The translations under genes and the position numbers were made by a program. Shown here piece after piece: positions 34,170 to 44,813 of a stretch of 64,000 nucleotides of DNA. The stretch is from Acanthosepion pharaonis (taxonomy: Eukaryota; Mollusca; Cephalopoda; Sepiida; Sepiidae): NCBI GenBank assembly GCA_903632075.3, contig CAHIKZ030004276.1, positions 337,001-401,000 of the forward strand. The letters run 5' to 3'. Below the pieces are notes generated by a model that saw nothing but the letters and a program-made list of their open reading frames with translations, ran no database searches and was not told the origin of the DNA. The first letter of the stretch is position 1; each line of letters begins with the position of its first letter.

Positions 34170-34520
34170 TCTTTAGAAGAGAGGCTGATAATCTCTGTTC
34201 TTCCATCAACCCCTGTGCATAAACCAACTAATCTAACTCTGACAGTTACAGCCAAGATCAAATTAAACACCTTCTCCCTTGGTTAAATGAGATTCTGACA
34301 GATAATGCTGGCCTGTCAATCGGCTAATTCCTTGATGCTGATCCAACAAAGGGAAAAACAATTAGCCAGGCTCAGGTGTCAGGAGCTGGATTCAAACAAA
34401 CTAAAAACAACTAGACAAACTAAACCAAACTCATCATCACCTTGATTCCACTTTGACAGAATCTGTTCAAATTAAATGCATTCTCAACTTTTACATCTGA
34501 TCTTGCATTCTTGTTAATGT
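34170..34520. other. Motif-dense, non-repetitive stretch (candidate regulatory element)
   Basis: Less AT-rich and free of simple repeats. Within about 90 bp (34300-34390) it holds 'ggcctgtcaatcggctaatt' (TALE/homeodomain-like), 'caacaaaggga' (SOX/TCF-like), 'caattagcc' (homeodomain-like) and 'caggtgtca' (E-box/T-box-like). There is no open frame. A conserved enhancer is one explanation; a fragment of an unrecognised repeat is the alternative. Motif matches alone are weak evidence. Confidence 0.3.
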
Positions 34521-34844
34521 AAAGAAAATTCTACAAAAATCAAGGGGAAATTTCTATTTTCTTAATATTTTTATGGTGATTCAAATTTCAAATTGTTTTT
34601 TTTTCTCATTTTCAGATTATTTCATCACTCCCTTTCTCTTTCACCCTCTTAATTCCCCTCTCTCCTTCATTACTTGACCCTTTTCTATCTTTAATTCCCA
34701 CGTCCAGTCCCTTATACTCCCTATAATAGATTCAGACTGATAAATTTAGATTCTGAGATAAATGTTTTGTTGACTTGATACTATAGAATCTAACACTGTA
34801 ACTTCTAATGGTGTACATTTATTAGTACAGAAATTGGAATCATT

Positions 34845-34950
34845 GAGCTAAGTTCAAATTCCCACCTTGTCTGTTGCATTCATTTTCACACATTATTCCC
34901 AAGGGAATGGAATGACTCTATCTCTTTCTCTCCAGCTATGACATATATAG
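34845..34950 (+). mobile_element. 5S-SINE tail fragment
   Basis: 'gttcaaattcccaccttgtc', 'ttcccaagggaatgg' and 'ctctttctctccagctatga' follow the sense tail of the SINE family; the head is missing. Confidence 0.5.
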
Positions 34951-35054
34951 ATTATACAAATGACACTTGCAGAATCAACAGGTACAAAACATTCATTTAT
35001 AAGTAGATAATTTATCATAGTTTATGATAGCCTTTGACTTTTGCATGGTACAGA

Positions 35055-35056
<2 letters not shown>

Positions 35057-35104
<48 letters not shown>

Positions 35105-35105
35105 T
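35057..35105. repeat. (AT)n(GA)n compound microsatellite
   Basis: About 17 AT dinucleotides followed by a GA tract, same order as 5264-5318. Confidence 0.95.
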
Positions 35106-35109
35106 AAAA

Positions 35110-36540
35110 GAAAGAAATGACAAGAGGAAAAATCTTTCATGCCAATACATTTTGTTCCTTGAGTAACTTTATCAATGCAAGTGTAGACATTTTATTTATG
35201 AACTTGTATTTATACACACAGAAAAAGTAACAGTTCAGATTTGAATTAGAGAATGATCTAAAATATTTCAAAATCTGTTGGTGTTAAGGAAAGGAAAAGA
35301 AAATTATGGAGGATGTGAATTGACATTAGTTTTTGAAATGTTAAACAGAAATGAATTAATGTTCTTATTGTTTATTTACAAATCCCTGAATTAACCATTT
35401 TCTTTTAACTTTTTACTTTTTAAAATTTTTATGGTTGTAGATAAATACATTAATTTGAGAAAGAAGCATTTCTTTTAAGAAAGGAGATATTTTAAAAATT
35501 TCAAGTCATATATTTATGTTTTTGCAAATTTCTATTAATGAACTTTTGAGAATATTTCTCTTAGTGAGTGATTTGCTCTTTTAGCAGGCAAGCATACATG
35601 GTTACAAGCAGAGAGTATTCAAATCTGTAAAAAAATTAAATTCTGGTTAAAGATATTTTTGCTAACATTCAATTTTGAAGGCAATATTTTTGTGAACAGT
35701 ATTATGTATGCTGTTCAACTTTTCCTCCCCAAAACCAAAGCCAGGTGAAAGATGTAACTTATAACACTACATGCTATGATGCCAGTGGTTCAGCCTGTAT
35801 ATTATGGGCAAATACAATCTGGAAGATATCATTCCTATGATCTACACTGCATATGCAAATGGCCATCAGTTGGATGAAGGCAGAGTATGCTTTCAACATT
35901 GTATACTATTTGATCTATCAAGTGACTCATTCATGTCACTCTTAAAGACTTGCTTGACAGTGTTTTGGTTTAAGTAGAAATCTGACTAAAGTTACAAAGA
36001 CCAGTAGATCTACTATCAAAGAATACATCCTAATGGTCCATATTGACATTCTAGAACCACATTTGCTATGATTTGTGCCTAGACCCTGTGTGATTTGCAA
36101 TCATTTTCATTAAACTATGTCAATCCTGGCAAGTGTCTGTGACCATCCAGAACCTGGTCTACAATTCAAGGAATGTTAATTTGACTCCCTTTGCCAACAC
36201 CTAAAGAAAATTGATGCATTACATTCAACATACACAGTAATTTCTCTAAAATTCCCATCAGCTCTCTCAAATGTTCACAATCCAACTCAAATATCTCAAA
36301 AGTGAACAAAAATAGAACATGTTCATCTCTGTGGCATGATAATTGTTTTGCTGAACTTTTTCACAACACTGAACATTATCGTAGCATGCATGACTGTCTA
36401 AATTATGGACACAGACATTACACTTATATGAATTTTATTACATCACAAGATGGTTGATGATTTTGAAAATTTCATCAGAAAATCTACTACTTTCTAGAAT
36501 ACACATCTTTTGTGATGTTGCAATCTTTTTATAGTTTCTA
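35110..36540. other. No recognised feature
   Basis: The segment 35710-36250 is less AT-rich and lacks simple repeats, but its frames are broken and match no family I know. It may be an old element too decayed to name. Confidence 0.45.
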
Positions 36541-36564
36541 TCAGTGAATATATGGTATGAATAT

Positions 36565-36567
36565 CCA

Positions 36568-36623
<56 letters not shown>

Positions 36624-36985
36624 TACTGAATATCAAATATATATATATACATCTTACGAATATCAAATATATATATATATATATATACATACATGTTATG
36701 TATATCATATATATATATATATGTGTGTGTGTGTGTTACGAATATCAAATATATATATATACATCTTACGAATATCAAATATATATATATATATATACAT
36801 ACATGTTATGTATATATATATATATATGTGTGTGTGTGTTACGAATATCAAATATATATATACATGTTACGAATATCAAAATATATATATATATATACAC
36901 ATACATGTTATGTATATCATATATATATGTGCGTGTGTGTGTTTAGAATATCAAATATAGATATATATATATATATAATGTTACA
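36565..36985. repeat. Composite (AT)/(GT) higher-order minisatellite
   Basis: A unit of about 105-120 bp occurs about three times. It consists of 'acgaatatcaaat', an (AT) tract, 'acatcttacgaatatcaaat', another (AT) tract, 'catacatgttatgtat', an (AT) tract and (GT)n. The nested arrangement indicates amplification of an already compound microsatellite. Confidence 0.9.
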
Positions 36986-37114
36986 GATATCAAAGCTCAA
37001 TATCTCCTGTAAAAGTTTTAGAACTGTCAACTACTATGCTCTAATGATCTATAATTAGAAATCAGTCTTTAACCTCTCTTACCTCTTTGGTAAGCAGTAC
37101 CAATATTAATTACC

Positions 37115-38010
37115 ATATGTACTCATGTATAAGTCTACTTCATGTATCAGGCAAGTGCTGAATATTTTTGTAAAACACCTGACTTTTTCATATAGTTTGT
37201 GTATAATGCAACCCCAGCATCTGAACAACATTAGTAAGCCTACCGTTGTCAAATATTAAAGTAATGACCATCATTCTGGACATATTTTATAACAAATAAA
37301 AGGTCATCATTCTTTTTTGTACAAAGCTACCACAAAATATTGTGAATAATCATTTACTGCAAAATATCTGATATGAAGATTTAGATACTGTATTTTTGTC
37401 ATCGTTCATATCTGACTATGATAGCACTTTTACCCTGGGCCTGCCTCCTATGTTGCTTAAGTTTGATTTTTTTTTCCCTTTGGTTGCTACATGTAGAGCA
37501 AAACTTCATCCATTATGTGTGCCACTTAAAATTAATAAATACCTCATATGAATAAAGATTTAATAGTTTTTTCCTCTCCCAAATTTGCATCCATCTTCAT
37601 TTCACAAATGCTTACATTGACAACCTTTTTGTCAGGATTACTGGTACATAATGCAGGGTGTCCCATGAATTGGGGTACATATCTCGGGTTATGATAATTC
37701 AAGTTATTCTAAGTAAAAAATACTCTCTACATACATTTTTTTGCTTTTTTCTCTTTTTTCTTTTTTTTTTGCTTTATTTTGCTAGAAACTGGGGTTGTTT
37801 AAATGTGTTCTTACCTGTGCTGTTATGGTTAGGCAAAGGTACTGTGAGAATGTACGCCTACCAGGTAGGTTACAGTCACTGAAAATGTATGAAATTTTAA
37901 CTCCTCCAGAAAAGATTTAACTCTGTATAGTGCCATCCCTATTTTTTGAGTAAAAAGCTGACCATGAAATCTCTCACTATACTTGTGTATATACAGTATT
38001 CATGAATTAA
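37115..38010. repeat. Dispersed repeat family C, copy 1
   Basis: It contains 'gtataatgcaaccccagcat' (37201) and 'tgtatagtgccatccctatt' plus 'tttgagtaaaaagctgacca' (37925-37972). These are also found, in the same order, at 38510-38670. The start 'gtactcatgtataagtctac' resembles ends of widespread non-autonomous elements, but I cannot name the class. 'cagggtgtcccatgaattgg' at about 37654 resembles a mariner-type terminus. Confidence 0.5.
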
Positions 38011-38069
38011 GGATTCCAAGCAGATAGTCAATAAACCAGCATTCTAAATGGTACAAAGGTAGGTGAGAT

Positions 38070-38074
<5 letters not shown>

Positions 38075-38118
<44 letters not shown>
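38075..38118. repeat. (AT)n microsatellite
   Basis: About 22 AT dinucleotides between the two copies of repeat family C. Confidence 0.95.
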
Positions 38119-38122
<4 letters not shown>

Positions 38123-38509
38123 ATTGTATTGTGAAATTTACCATGGTCACACTCTTAGATTGTAACATTATAAGCTGGATATAAAATGCTACATTTTCAT
38201 GTATGTTTTTCTGAATTTTTGTTTATTTTTATTAATCTTTTTTTTTTTATTTTAATATTTATTTTTCATCTTATATTTATTTGCAAGATTTTGTGAATGT
38301 TTAAGATGGTAAAAAAAAGGAACTATTTTTTTTAAGTGCTTGCTGTTCTAAATGAATTCCCAGACCAAACAAATGTTATCAGCATCTTTTTAAATGCAAT
38401 CAGCTCATGGGATTTTATTTATTTTACATATTTACAAATACAAGCAACATTGGGTATTTCTGATACTTTTTCTTTTTTTTACTAGTATTTTTCATTTTAA
38501 TTTAATTTC

Positions 38510-38670
38510 TTTGTATAATGTAACCCCTGAATCGTTTTTGCATGAATGTTAACCTCTCCAGAAAAAAATTACCTGTGTATAGTGCTACTCCTTGTCTTTT
38601 GAGTAAAAACTGATTATTAAAACTCACACTATGCTCAAGTATATTCAGACCTGAGCGGTAAAATTTCAAA
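38510..38670. repeat. Dispersed repeat family C, copy 2
   Basis: 'gtataatgtaacccctgaat', 'tgtatagtgctactccttgt' and 'tttgagtaaaaactgattat' match copy 1 in order, with moderate divergence. Confidence 0.6.
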
Positions 38671-38984
38671 CCAATAAATCCGTAAGTATTATTGGTGAAT
38701 AGAAAAAAACCAGGGAAGAAATGTACAAATATTAATAATGTAATTTTTATATCAATCAAAAGAGTTGAAATAACTTTTGTATGATTTTTTTTCCTTGTGC
38801 AACATCCATCATTATCAACCAGCTCATTAGAAATTAAATACAACAATATTATAAATCTCAACATAATGTTTCACTCAGCATTCCCACTGCCAATAAAAGA
38901 GCTGCTAATTTGTAAAATGGATGCTTCCCTTAGCACTACAATATTAACATCTTCAGTTCAAGGGTCAATTATTACTTATCTTCC

Positions 38985-39110
38985 TCATAATTTTCACTTC
39001 TTACTACCTCATTCTCCATTCATATCACACACTTCAGTTATCATAAACATTTTAACAGTAACGCTCTAGCTTGAGTGGCTCTCAAGCATTTGATTGGCTG
39101 AACATTAGTA
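38985..39110 (+). mobile_element. LINE family E 3' terminus
   Basis: 'tcataaacattttaacagta' followed by 'cttgagtggctctcaagcat' matches the end of the LINE at 56580-57085 and a further scrap at 55255-55315. Confidence 0.5.
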
Positions 39111-39269
39111 CAAAACAGTTTTATGATTATATACTTAGAGATATCTGTTCTTACAAACAAATATAAGGAAACTTCAGCACTAAAAATACCAATTTTTTTT
39201 ATTTTTGTTTAGTAGCATATCAACACCTCTATGGGTTATTTAATACAAAAATATAAATATTTTCTATGC

Positions 39270-39560
39270 AATTTTTTTTCTTTTTTTGGGGGGGGTGATA
39301 ATGATGGTTTTAATGATACAAGCTGGTGGGGAGAAGAGACGGATTCATACCTTTGCCAAGGGTATTTATGCATAAGTGAATGTAATGAACCCAACTGGAA
39401 TTGGAACTCGGCTCTCCGATTAACAATTCATAGCCATTATCCATTACACTATCTGCACATCCAACATTACAGCACATATTATTCCCAAGTGGTTACCAAT
39501 CTAAGTACTGACCAAACTCGACGTTGCTTAACTTCACTGATCATACAGGAACCAATGCTG
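39270..39560 (-). mobile_element. 5S rRNA-derived SINE, antisense
   Basis: The tail side 'gggtatttatgcataagtga' and body 'aacccaactggaattggaac' are followed by the 5S-derived head in antisense: 'agtggttaccaatctaagta', 'cgacgttgcttaacttcact'. The head ends in decayed 'gatcatacaggaaccaatgc'. Confidence 0.85.
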
Positions 39561-39639
39561 AAAATACTGAAGAAAATATCAGACAAGATGCAGTTTTCAA
39601 AACAACTTAGGCACTAAAAAATTTATATAATAAATAAAA

Positions 39640-39940
39640 TGTATTATTATTAATGTATATAATAATATATATAACTGTATAATGTATATAATAGTGTATA
39701 TAGTAACTGTATAATGTATATAATAATGTATATAGTAACTGTATAATCTATATAGTAACTGTATAATCTATATAATAATGTATATAGTAACTGTATATAA
39801 TAATTGTATAATATATATAACTGTATAACGTATATAATAATGTATAATGTATATAATAATGTATATAGTAACTGTATTATGTATATAATAATGTATATTG
39901 TAACTGTATTATGTATATAATAATGTATATAATAACTAAA
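39640..39940. repeat. AT-rich minisatellite (about 20-30-bp degenerate unit)
   Basis: Repeats of 'gtatataataatgtatatag' plus 'taactgtataat' with variable unit length. Confidence 0.9.
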
Positions 39941-40439
39941 ATGTATTATTATTACATACCATAGACATCATTATTATTATAATTTGATTACAATTAAATG
40001 AACTGAAAAATCTCTGAAAAAATGCTTCATCATAGTTCTTCAGGCCATTCATAAATTCAACGGAATATACTGACTGCAATGTTAAAAACAACAACGATAA
40101 AGATAATCGTCTAAAAATATTTGAAATAATTTTGCTTTCTCGGTAGAAAATGATTTAATTTCTGAATATTTTTGCTTTTCATTTTACATAAAGTGAATTT
40201 TACAAGCCAAAGAATGGTGAGTGTTATTGTCTGTTCCCTACGAAAATAACTCACCATCCTTGACTATTCTCCGAAATTAAAGGAAAAATTATTTGAAATT
40301 AATTTTGTTAAATGAAAGACGTAAAATAGAAGTTACATTCCCTTACGTGGATAAAGAAGAAAAGAAAAGACAATGAGGAACGAAAGAAAAAGAAAATGGA
40401 CAAATTCCTGGTACAGAAGAGAAGTTTAAAAAATATTTA

Positions 40440-41120
40440 AAAAATGTAACAAAATCTCTTGTGTGGGGGAAAAAAAGGGTAAAAACAAATTGCCCGTAAA
40501 CCTTGGTCTTGGACATTCATTATTCCAGACATCGACCAACCTCAACTAAATGGCAGAAATGCTACTGTATCAACGTGTTTATTATAGAAGAGTTTCGAGG
40601 GAGGCCGGTTAACCGTTGGTGGGGAAGAGTCTATTGTTTATTTACTCTTTAAGCATTTCTGATTTATAAGCACTAATGGGAAAATGGCAAGAGGATTTGC
40701 CTGGGGGCTATATCAGCTTCTCTTTTTTAACTCTGCACACTTCTCTTTTGCTTTCCGATGAGCCCCGCACTCTTCGGCCTCTTGAATTCGTACTCCAGGT
40801 GGAAAAACTCAGTTTGTGTTTATGTCCCCTTCAAGTAGACAACTTCGTCTAAGAGGAAGACCATTTTCCAATCCTATCTACTATCGCCTGCTAATAGGCT
40901 AATCAGAAACAAGTTAGTAGGAGGCTTTGAAAAAGAATAACGAAAAAAAAAAAACTCGAATAGAAATGTTCCTCCTCTCCTGAAAACAGACACAAAGCAA
41001 AGACAAGAAAGAAAATGTTATAAAATTGGAGATATCACCACCCACAAAAATAAAACTGAGCACAAATTATGGGTTCCTAAGGAGCCGCAAATCACTTCTC
41101 CCAAATCACAGACGCTTCTT
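40440..41120. other. Non-repetitive GC-richer stretch (candidate regulatory DNA)
   Basis: It contrasts with its surroundings in having few simple repeats and more GC. It includes 'tattgtttatttactc' (40635, forkhead-like), 'ggttaaccgttgg' (40607) and 'ctatcgcctgctaataggct' (40883). No frame looks coding. It lies about 2.5-3 kb upstream of the SDR exon on the same strand, so a promoter or enhancer is possible but unproven. Confidence 0.25.
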
Positions 41121-41234
41121 AAACGCTTTTCACTTTTCTTTTATATACAACTGTAAGCATTAATATATCTGCGTGTCACACACGCATACACACACACATG
41201 CATGCGAGCATATTATGTGTGTGCTTATATAGCT

Positions 41235-41300
41235 ATAGTAAGCTGGATCTATTAAGTGGCTGAGCTAGTTGTGTATTTGTACGTCATCATCTGCGTTCAA
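41235..41300 (+). mobile_element. Possible tRNA-derived SINE head
   Basis: 'tggctgagctag' (41260) resembles an A box and 'gcgttcaaaccc' (41292) a B box, at tRNA-like spacing. The rest does not fold as a tRNA. Weak. Confidence 0.3.
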
Positions 41301-41309
41301 ACCCAAGTA

Positions 41310-42720
41310 AAAGTTGGGGGTTTTCATTTTTCATTTTTCAAGATAGGGGTATAATTCCAATTTGGAATATTTGTACATATTAATGTTTCAAAAAAAATTA
41401 ACTCAGTCTCATACAGGGTCATCGCGTACTAGTACCGAATTCTCCGACAGGCCCCAGTCAGTGTTTTGTAACCCTCACTATCTTATCAACATTTGCTTTT
41501 TTCTACATACATTTGTATACATTACAAATTAAACTAAGCACAACTGACTATTAAAAGGACGACAAAATTTTTGCAGATTTTGACGTCATTCTGGGGTGCT
41601 TGTTTTTTCGTCCAAATCCGTGAATTTGTTTTGAGCAAACAAAACCTCGAAAAAACACTATAAAAAATTCACTATTTTTTTTATCTATAATGTTGTATGT
41701 GCTAAATTATTCAACTTTTTAACAAGGAAAATCTCAAGTCGATGTTAAAATTTGTCGCAAATCATTGTTGATTTATTTAAGACGGAATGATCTATTATGG
41801 CATATCTCTAGTCTAATTTCTACTTAGATACATTGTATTTATTTTCAATTTTTCTAGTTGAATTGTTCACCTATATTGCATATAATCTATTATTGTACAT
41901 ACTTAGGTTACAATAAAATTTGTATTTTATATAAATACTACCTTATGAAAATCGAGATAATAGAGTGGGGACTTTGTATCATTGGTCAATGGGGGGATCG
42001 AGACCCTTGCACCTGCCCTATTTTATATATAACAAAGTGTAGGCGCGGCATTCGGAAGGCTTCCAACTATTTAATATAGCGTTAAATGCCCCTTACTAGA
42101 GATATCACATACTTACCTACCTCAGCATCCTTTCCACTTTTCAAAACAACCCCAAAACTCAGGGATTACAAGCAGCTCCATTTTCACAGTCTCCTTACTT
42201 TCAACAATGAGTTTAAATTTAAGGCAAGTCGTACAGAGCCAAAATTTGGACTCTCCATGGAACTTACAGTTCTGTATGTTTAAATGTTCTGCCAAGACTT
42301 CCTGCACGAGATATGAAGAATGAGCAGGTAACTTTGTCACAATAAATGCAACGTTTACACAGTACACAAATTCACTCAGTGACGTTTCACCGTCGACTAA
42401 TTAACATCAGGGGGAGAGTAAAATCCTTCTTGGCTCAATAAGATAACCTGTGGTTTCTTGCCAATTTTTATCAAGTATACGCAACTAGTTCTTGAGATAT
42501 TTAAAATGGATGGATAATTTAGGGGCAACATCTTGTAATTCTAAACACTGATAATGGTGATAAAAAAATGTGTTTCTTTCAAAATTGTAATTGTGATTAC
42601 ACGAACATTACTTCCAACTCTATCCGTTTATAATTTTTCAGAAGAATATATTTAAATTTAGCTTTTAAGTTATGAAAATTTAGTTGCTAGAAACACAGGA
42701 GACATTGTATAAAATAAAGT
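41310..42720. other. No recognised feature
   Basis: Short frames at 42086-42367 on both strands show no family. A block near 42360-42400 resembles 55085-55135 in reverse orientation, suggesting a shared unclassified repeat. Confidence 0.4.
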
Positions 42721-42724
42721 TGTT

Positions 42725-42920
42725 TAAATCACAACACTCCGGGTCAGTACACTGTTCAATATTACTATTATCTTATTACTAGTTTTATTCCATCTTATTA
42801 TTGTTACTTTTTTTTTACACTCTGGCTCAATACACTCTTTATTATTACTATTATTTTATTACTAGTGTTACTTCATCTTACTATTGTTGCTTGTTACCCC
42901 AACACTCTGAATATCTACTT
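42725..42920. repeat. Relic of the 85-bp satellite (about 2.3 units)
   Basis: 'caacactccgggtcagtaca' and 'cttattactagttttattcc' / 'atcttattattgtt' follow the 85-bp unit of 31975-33960 with clear divergence, about 8.8 kb away. Confidence 0.85.
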
Positions 42921-42984
42921 AATAATTAGTATTATTTATTGCATCATAATTAGTCTTGTTTTATTTGTACTATAATTAAAAGAA

Positions 42985-43065
42985 AAGAGCTAATAGTAAG
43001 ATGGAGTGAAATTGGTATTAAAACAATAGTAATCCCAATTTGTATCAACCCAGAGTGTTGTAATA
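42985..43065 (-). repeat. Inverted unit of the 85-bp satellite
   Basis: On the minus strand 'caacactctgggttgataca' is followed by 'attgggattactattgtttt' and 'ccatcttactatta', the 85-bp unit in reverse orientation. About 65 bp separates it from the direct relic. Confidence 0.75.
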
Positions 43066-43129
43066 AAAAAAAACCCAGTAATTATAATATTGAGTAAAAC
43101 TCATAATAGGATGTGAAGTTAGTTATCAA

Positions 43130-43260
43130 TGTAGCAAATAAAATCGGAGAGCCGAGTTCAAATTCTTATCAGTTGCATTCACTTTTGCTCTTTGGAAAGG
43201 CATAACTACCTCTTTTCTCCACGCCCCCCCCCAACCTTTGGGTTAAATAGCAGGCTGTTG
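43130..43260 (+). mobile_element. 5S-SINE body/tail fragment
   Basis: 'cggagagccgagttcaaatt', 'tggaaaggcataactacctc' and 'tttgggttaaatag' are the sense tail of the SINE family, interrupted by a C run at 43224-43232. Confidence 0.6.
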
Positions 43261-43559
43261 CATGACAGTCAGTTTAAGGGAGAAAAAAACTCAATCTCAA
43301 ACCTTAGAAAAGGCAACGTGAAACCATTCTATAATATTTCCCAAGAATTCATTGCAATTCACAGACAATACAGAAAAGGAATATTTACAGAGCAATTATT
43401 ACCTATTATTCATGAAATAAACCTTCTAAAAATGGCTTATCAGAATTTCTAAAAAATCTTTATTGATTCAAATTCTTTTCTTATTATTTGAATGAAGAAA
43501 CATCGTCAAATTGAACAAGTATTAAATAAATTATTTGATTTCTTTGTCATTTTTTTCAG

Positions 43560-43744
43560 GCAATGGAATTGGTAGATTACTTGCCATTATGTTTGCCAAA
43601 TATGACTGCAAAGTAGTTCTGTGGGATGTCAATTCTGAAGGAAATGAAGAAACTGCAGAAGAAATTAAAAAAATGGGAAAAACCTGTTACACATACACTG
43701 TCGATCTCAGCATCAAAGACGAAGTATACAAAACTGCAGAAAAA
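43560..43744 (+). CDS. Internal exon of a short-chain dehydrogenase (SDR16C / 17-beta-HSD11-like)
   Basis: An acceptor with a strong pyrimidine tract (ttgtcattttttcag, AG at 43558-43559) precedes a 185-nt open exon ending at a consensus donor, aaa|gtaaga (GT at 43745-43746). It starts with two bases of a split codon, giving G-N-G-I-G after the join, and ends on a codon boundary. The 61 codons read 'NGIGRLLAIMFAKYDCKVVL', then 'WDVNSEGNEETAEEIKKMGK', then a 'YTYTVDLSIKDEVY' stretch. This is the Rossmann start of a classical SDR: the end of the T-G-x-x-x-G-I-G loop, the beta-2 acid in V-L-W-D (NAD preference) and the V-D-L/C strand. The V-L-W-D-I/V-N and N-E-E-T-A features are typical of RDH10 and HSD17B11/13, membrane-associated NAD-dependent steroid/retinol dehydrogenases of lipid droplet or ER. 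The catalytic S-Y-K residues would be in later exons, not recognised here. A processed or isolated pseudo-exon cannot be excluded, but intact splice sites and frame argue for a working exon. Confidence 0.85.
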
Positions 43745-44368
43745 GTAAGAAAAACATTTACCTTCCTGATATATCACTTTCATTTTTTTTCCTTATAAAA
43801 ACACATTTCCACCATTTAAACATTCTATGTATAGCCTCTGTGTATCATACACTGAATGCATATTTGTTTGTTATTTTTATTATCTATAAGGTTTAGAAAA
43901 GTCAATGACTTTTTAAATCTTGTTGAGAAAATTAAATTCCTTTCTTCGAATGTTATTAACACTGTTTTATCAATCCCTTCTTCATCCCTTTGTTAGGCGT
44001 ATTTCTTATGAAGCAAGTCTTTTTTTTCTTTTTCTATCCTTATGGAACTTACACTCATCACAAAAAAGTTTGAACAATGAATTGAACAAAATTGTGTTAT
44101 TGACAATATGAGCAACTCAATGGAGGAATCAAACCTTCTTAACATTTGAAGTTGGAACTTATTACATATAAATAGACTGATAGACTAACTAGTTAACCTT
44201 TACTTCATAACAAATCATTGATAATTTTTAATTAACTTAGTTTGAATTCAGTTTGACAAGTGTTGGATACTCACTAATTTTCTGTGAGACTAATCATTAA
44301 CCATTGCTCTATGGGGATGCACCAAAGATGAAGAAAACAAAACAAAGACAAATGGCAATATGGAAAAT

Positions 44369-44740
44369 ACAGTTGTGGACACCATTATTCACTCCGGCTA
44401 CCATAATTACAAATAAAGCTGTAATACCTCAAATTTTCATGGAAACTTCATATGCATTATTTCCCAAATGATGAAATAATGGATTTGAAAGAATATTCAG
44501 TGCTACCCACAACAAAATTTTTCTTTTAATATCAAACAATAATACAAAAACACCAAAAGAAAACATTATTGGCCCTCTTGTCTCAATAACCAACTGTTTA
44601 ACCTTTATTCTTGCCTTTATTTTTGATTATTGCCTTTATTTTTGATAGCTCCTTGCAAGATCATTACACACACTGATAGGCATTTTGCTCCATTCTTCTT
44701 TGGCAATAGCTTCTAGTTCCTTCAAATTTGAATCTTTTAA
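44369..44740 (-). mobile_element. Tc1-like element, 3' end fragment, antisense
   Basis: On the minus strand 'KEEWSKMPISVCNDLARSYQ' (about 44718-44655) is the transposase C-terminus. The terminal repeat runs through to 'ggtgtccacaactg' next to TA at about 44367. A different Tc1 family from the element 75 bp downstream. A 21-base duplication 'attcttgcctttatttttga' / 'attattgcctttatttttga' lies inside. Confidence 0.75.
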
Positions 44741-44813
44741 CCTAATATATACGTGATGTATATAAACGCTAGACCAGCAGCCATAGCGTTCAATTCTGAT
44801 GAAGAAATATATA

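Noticed and set aside
36544..37058. Frames of 121-138 codons rich in I-Y-I-Y
   Set aside because: Pure (AT)n/(GT)n microsatellite translation.
43577..43783. 68-codon minus-strand frame opposite the SDR exon
   Set aside because: Shadow of the coding strand, which has clear SDR homology and splice sites.
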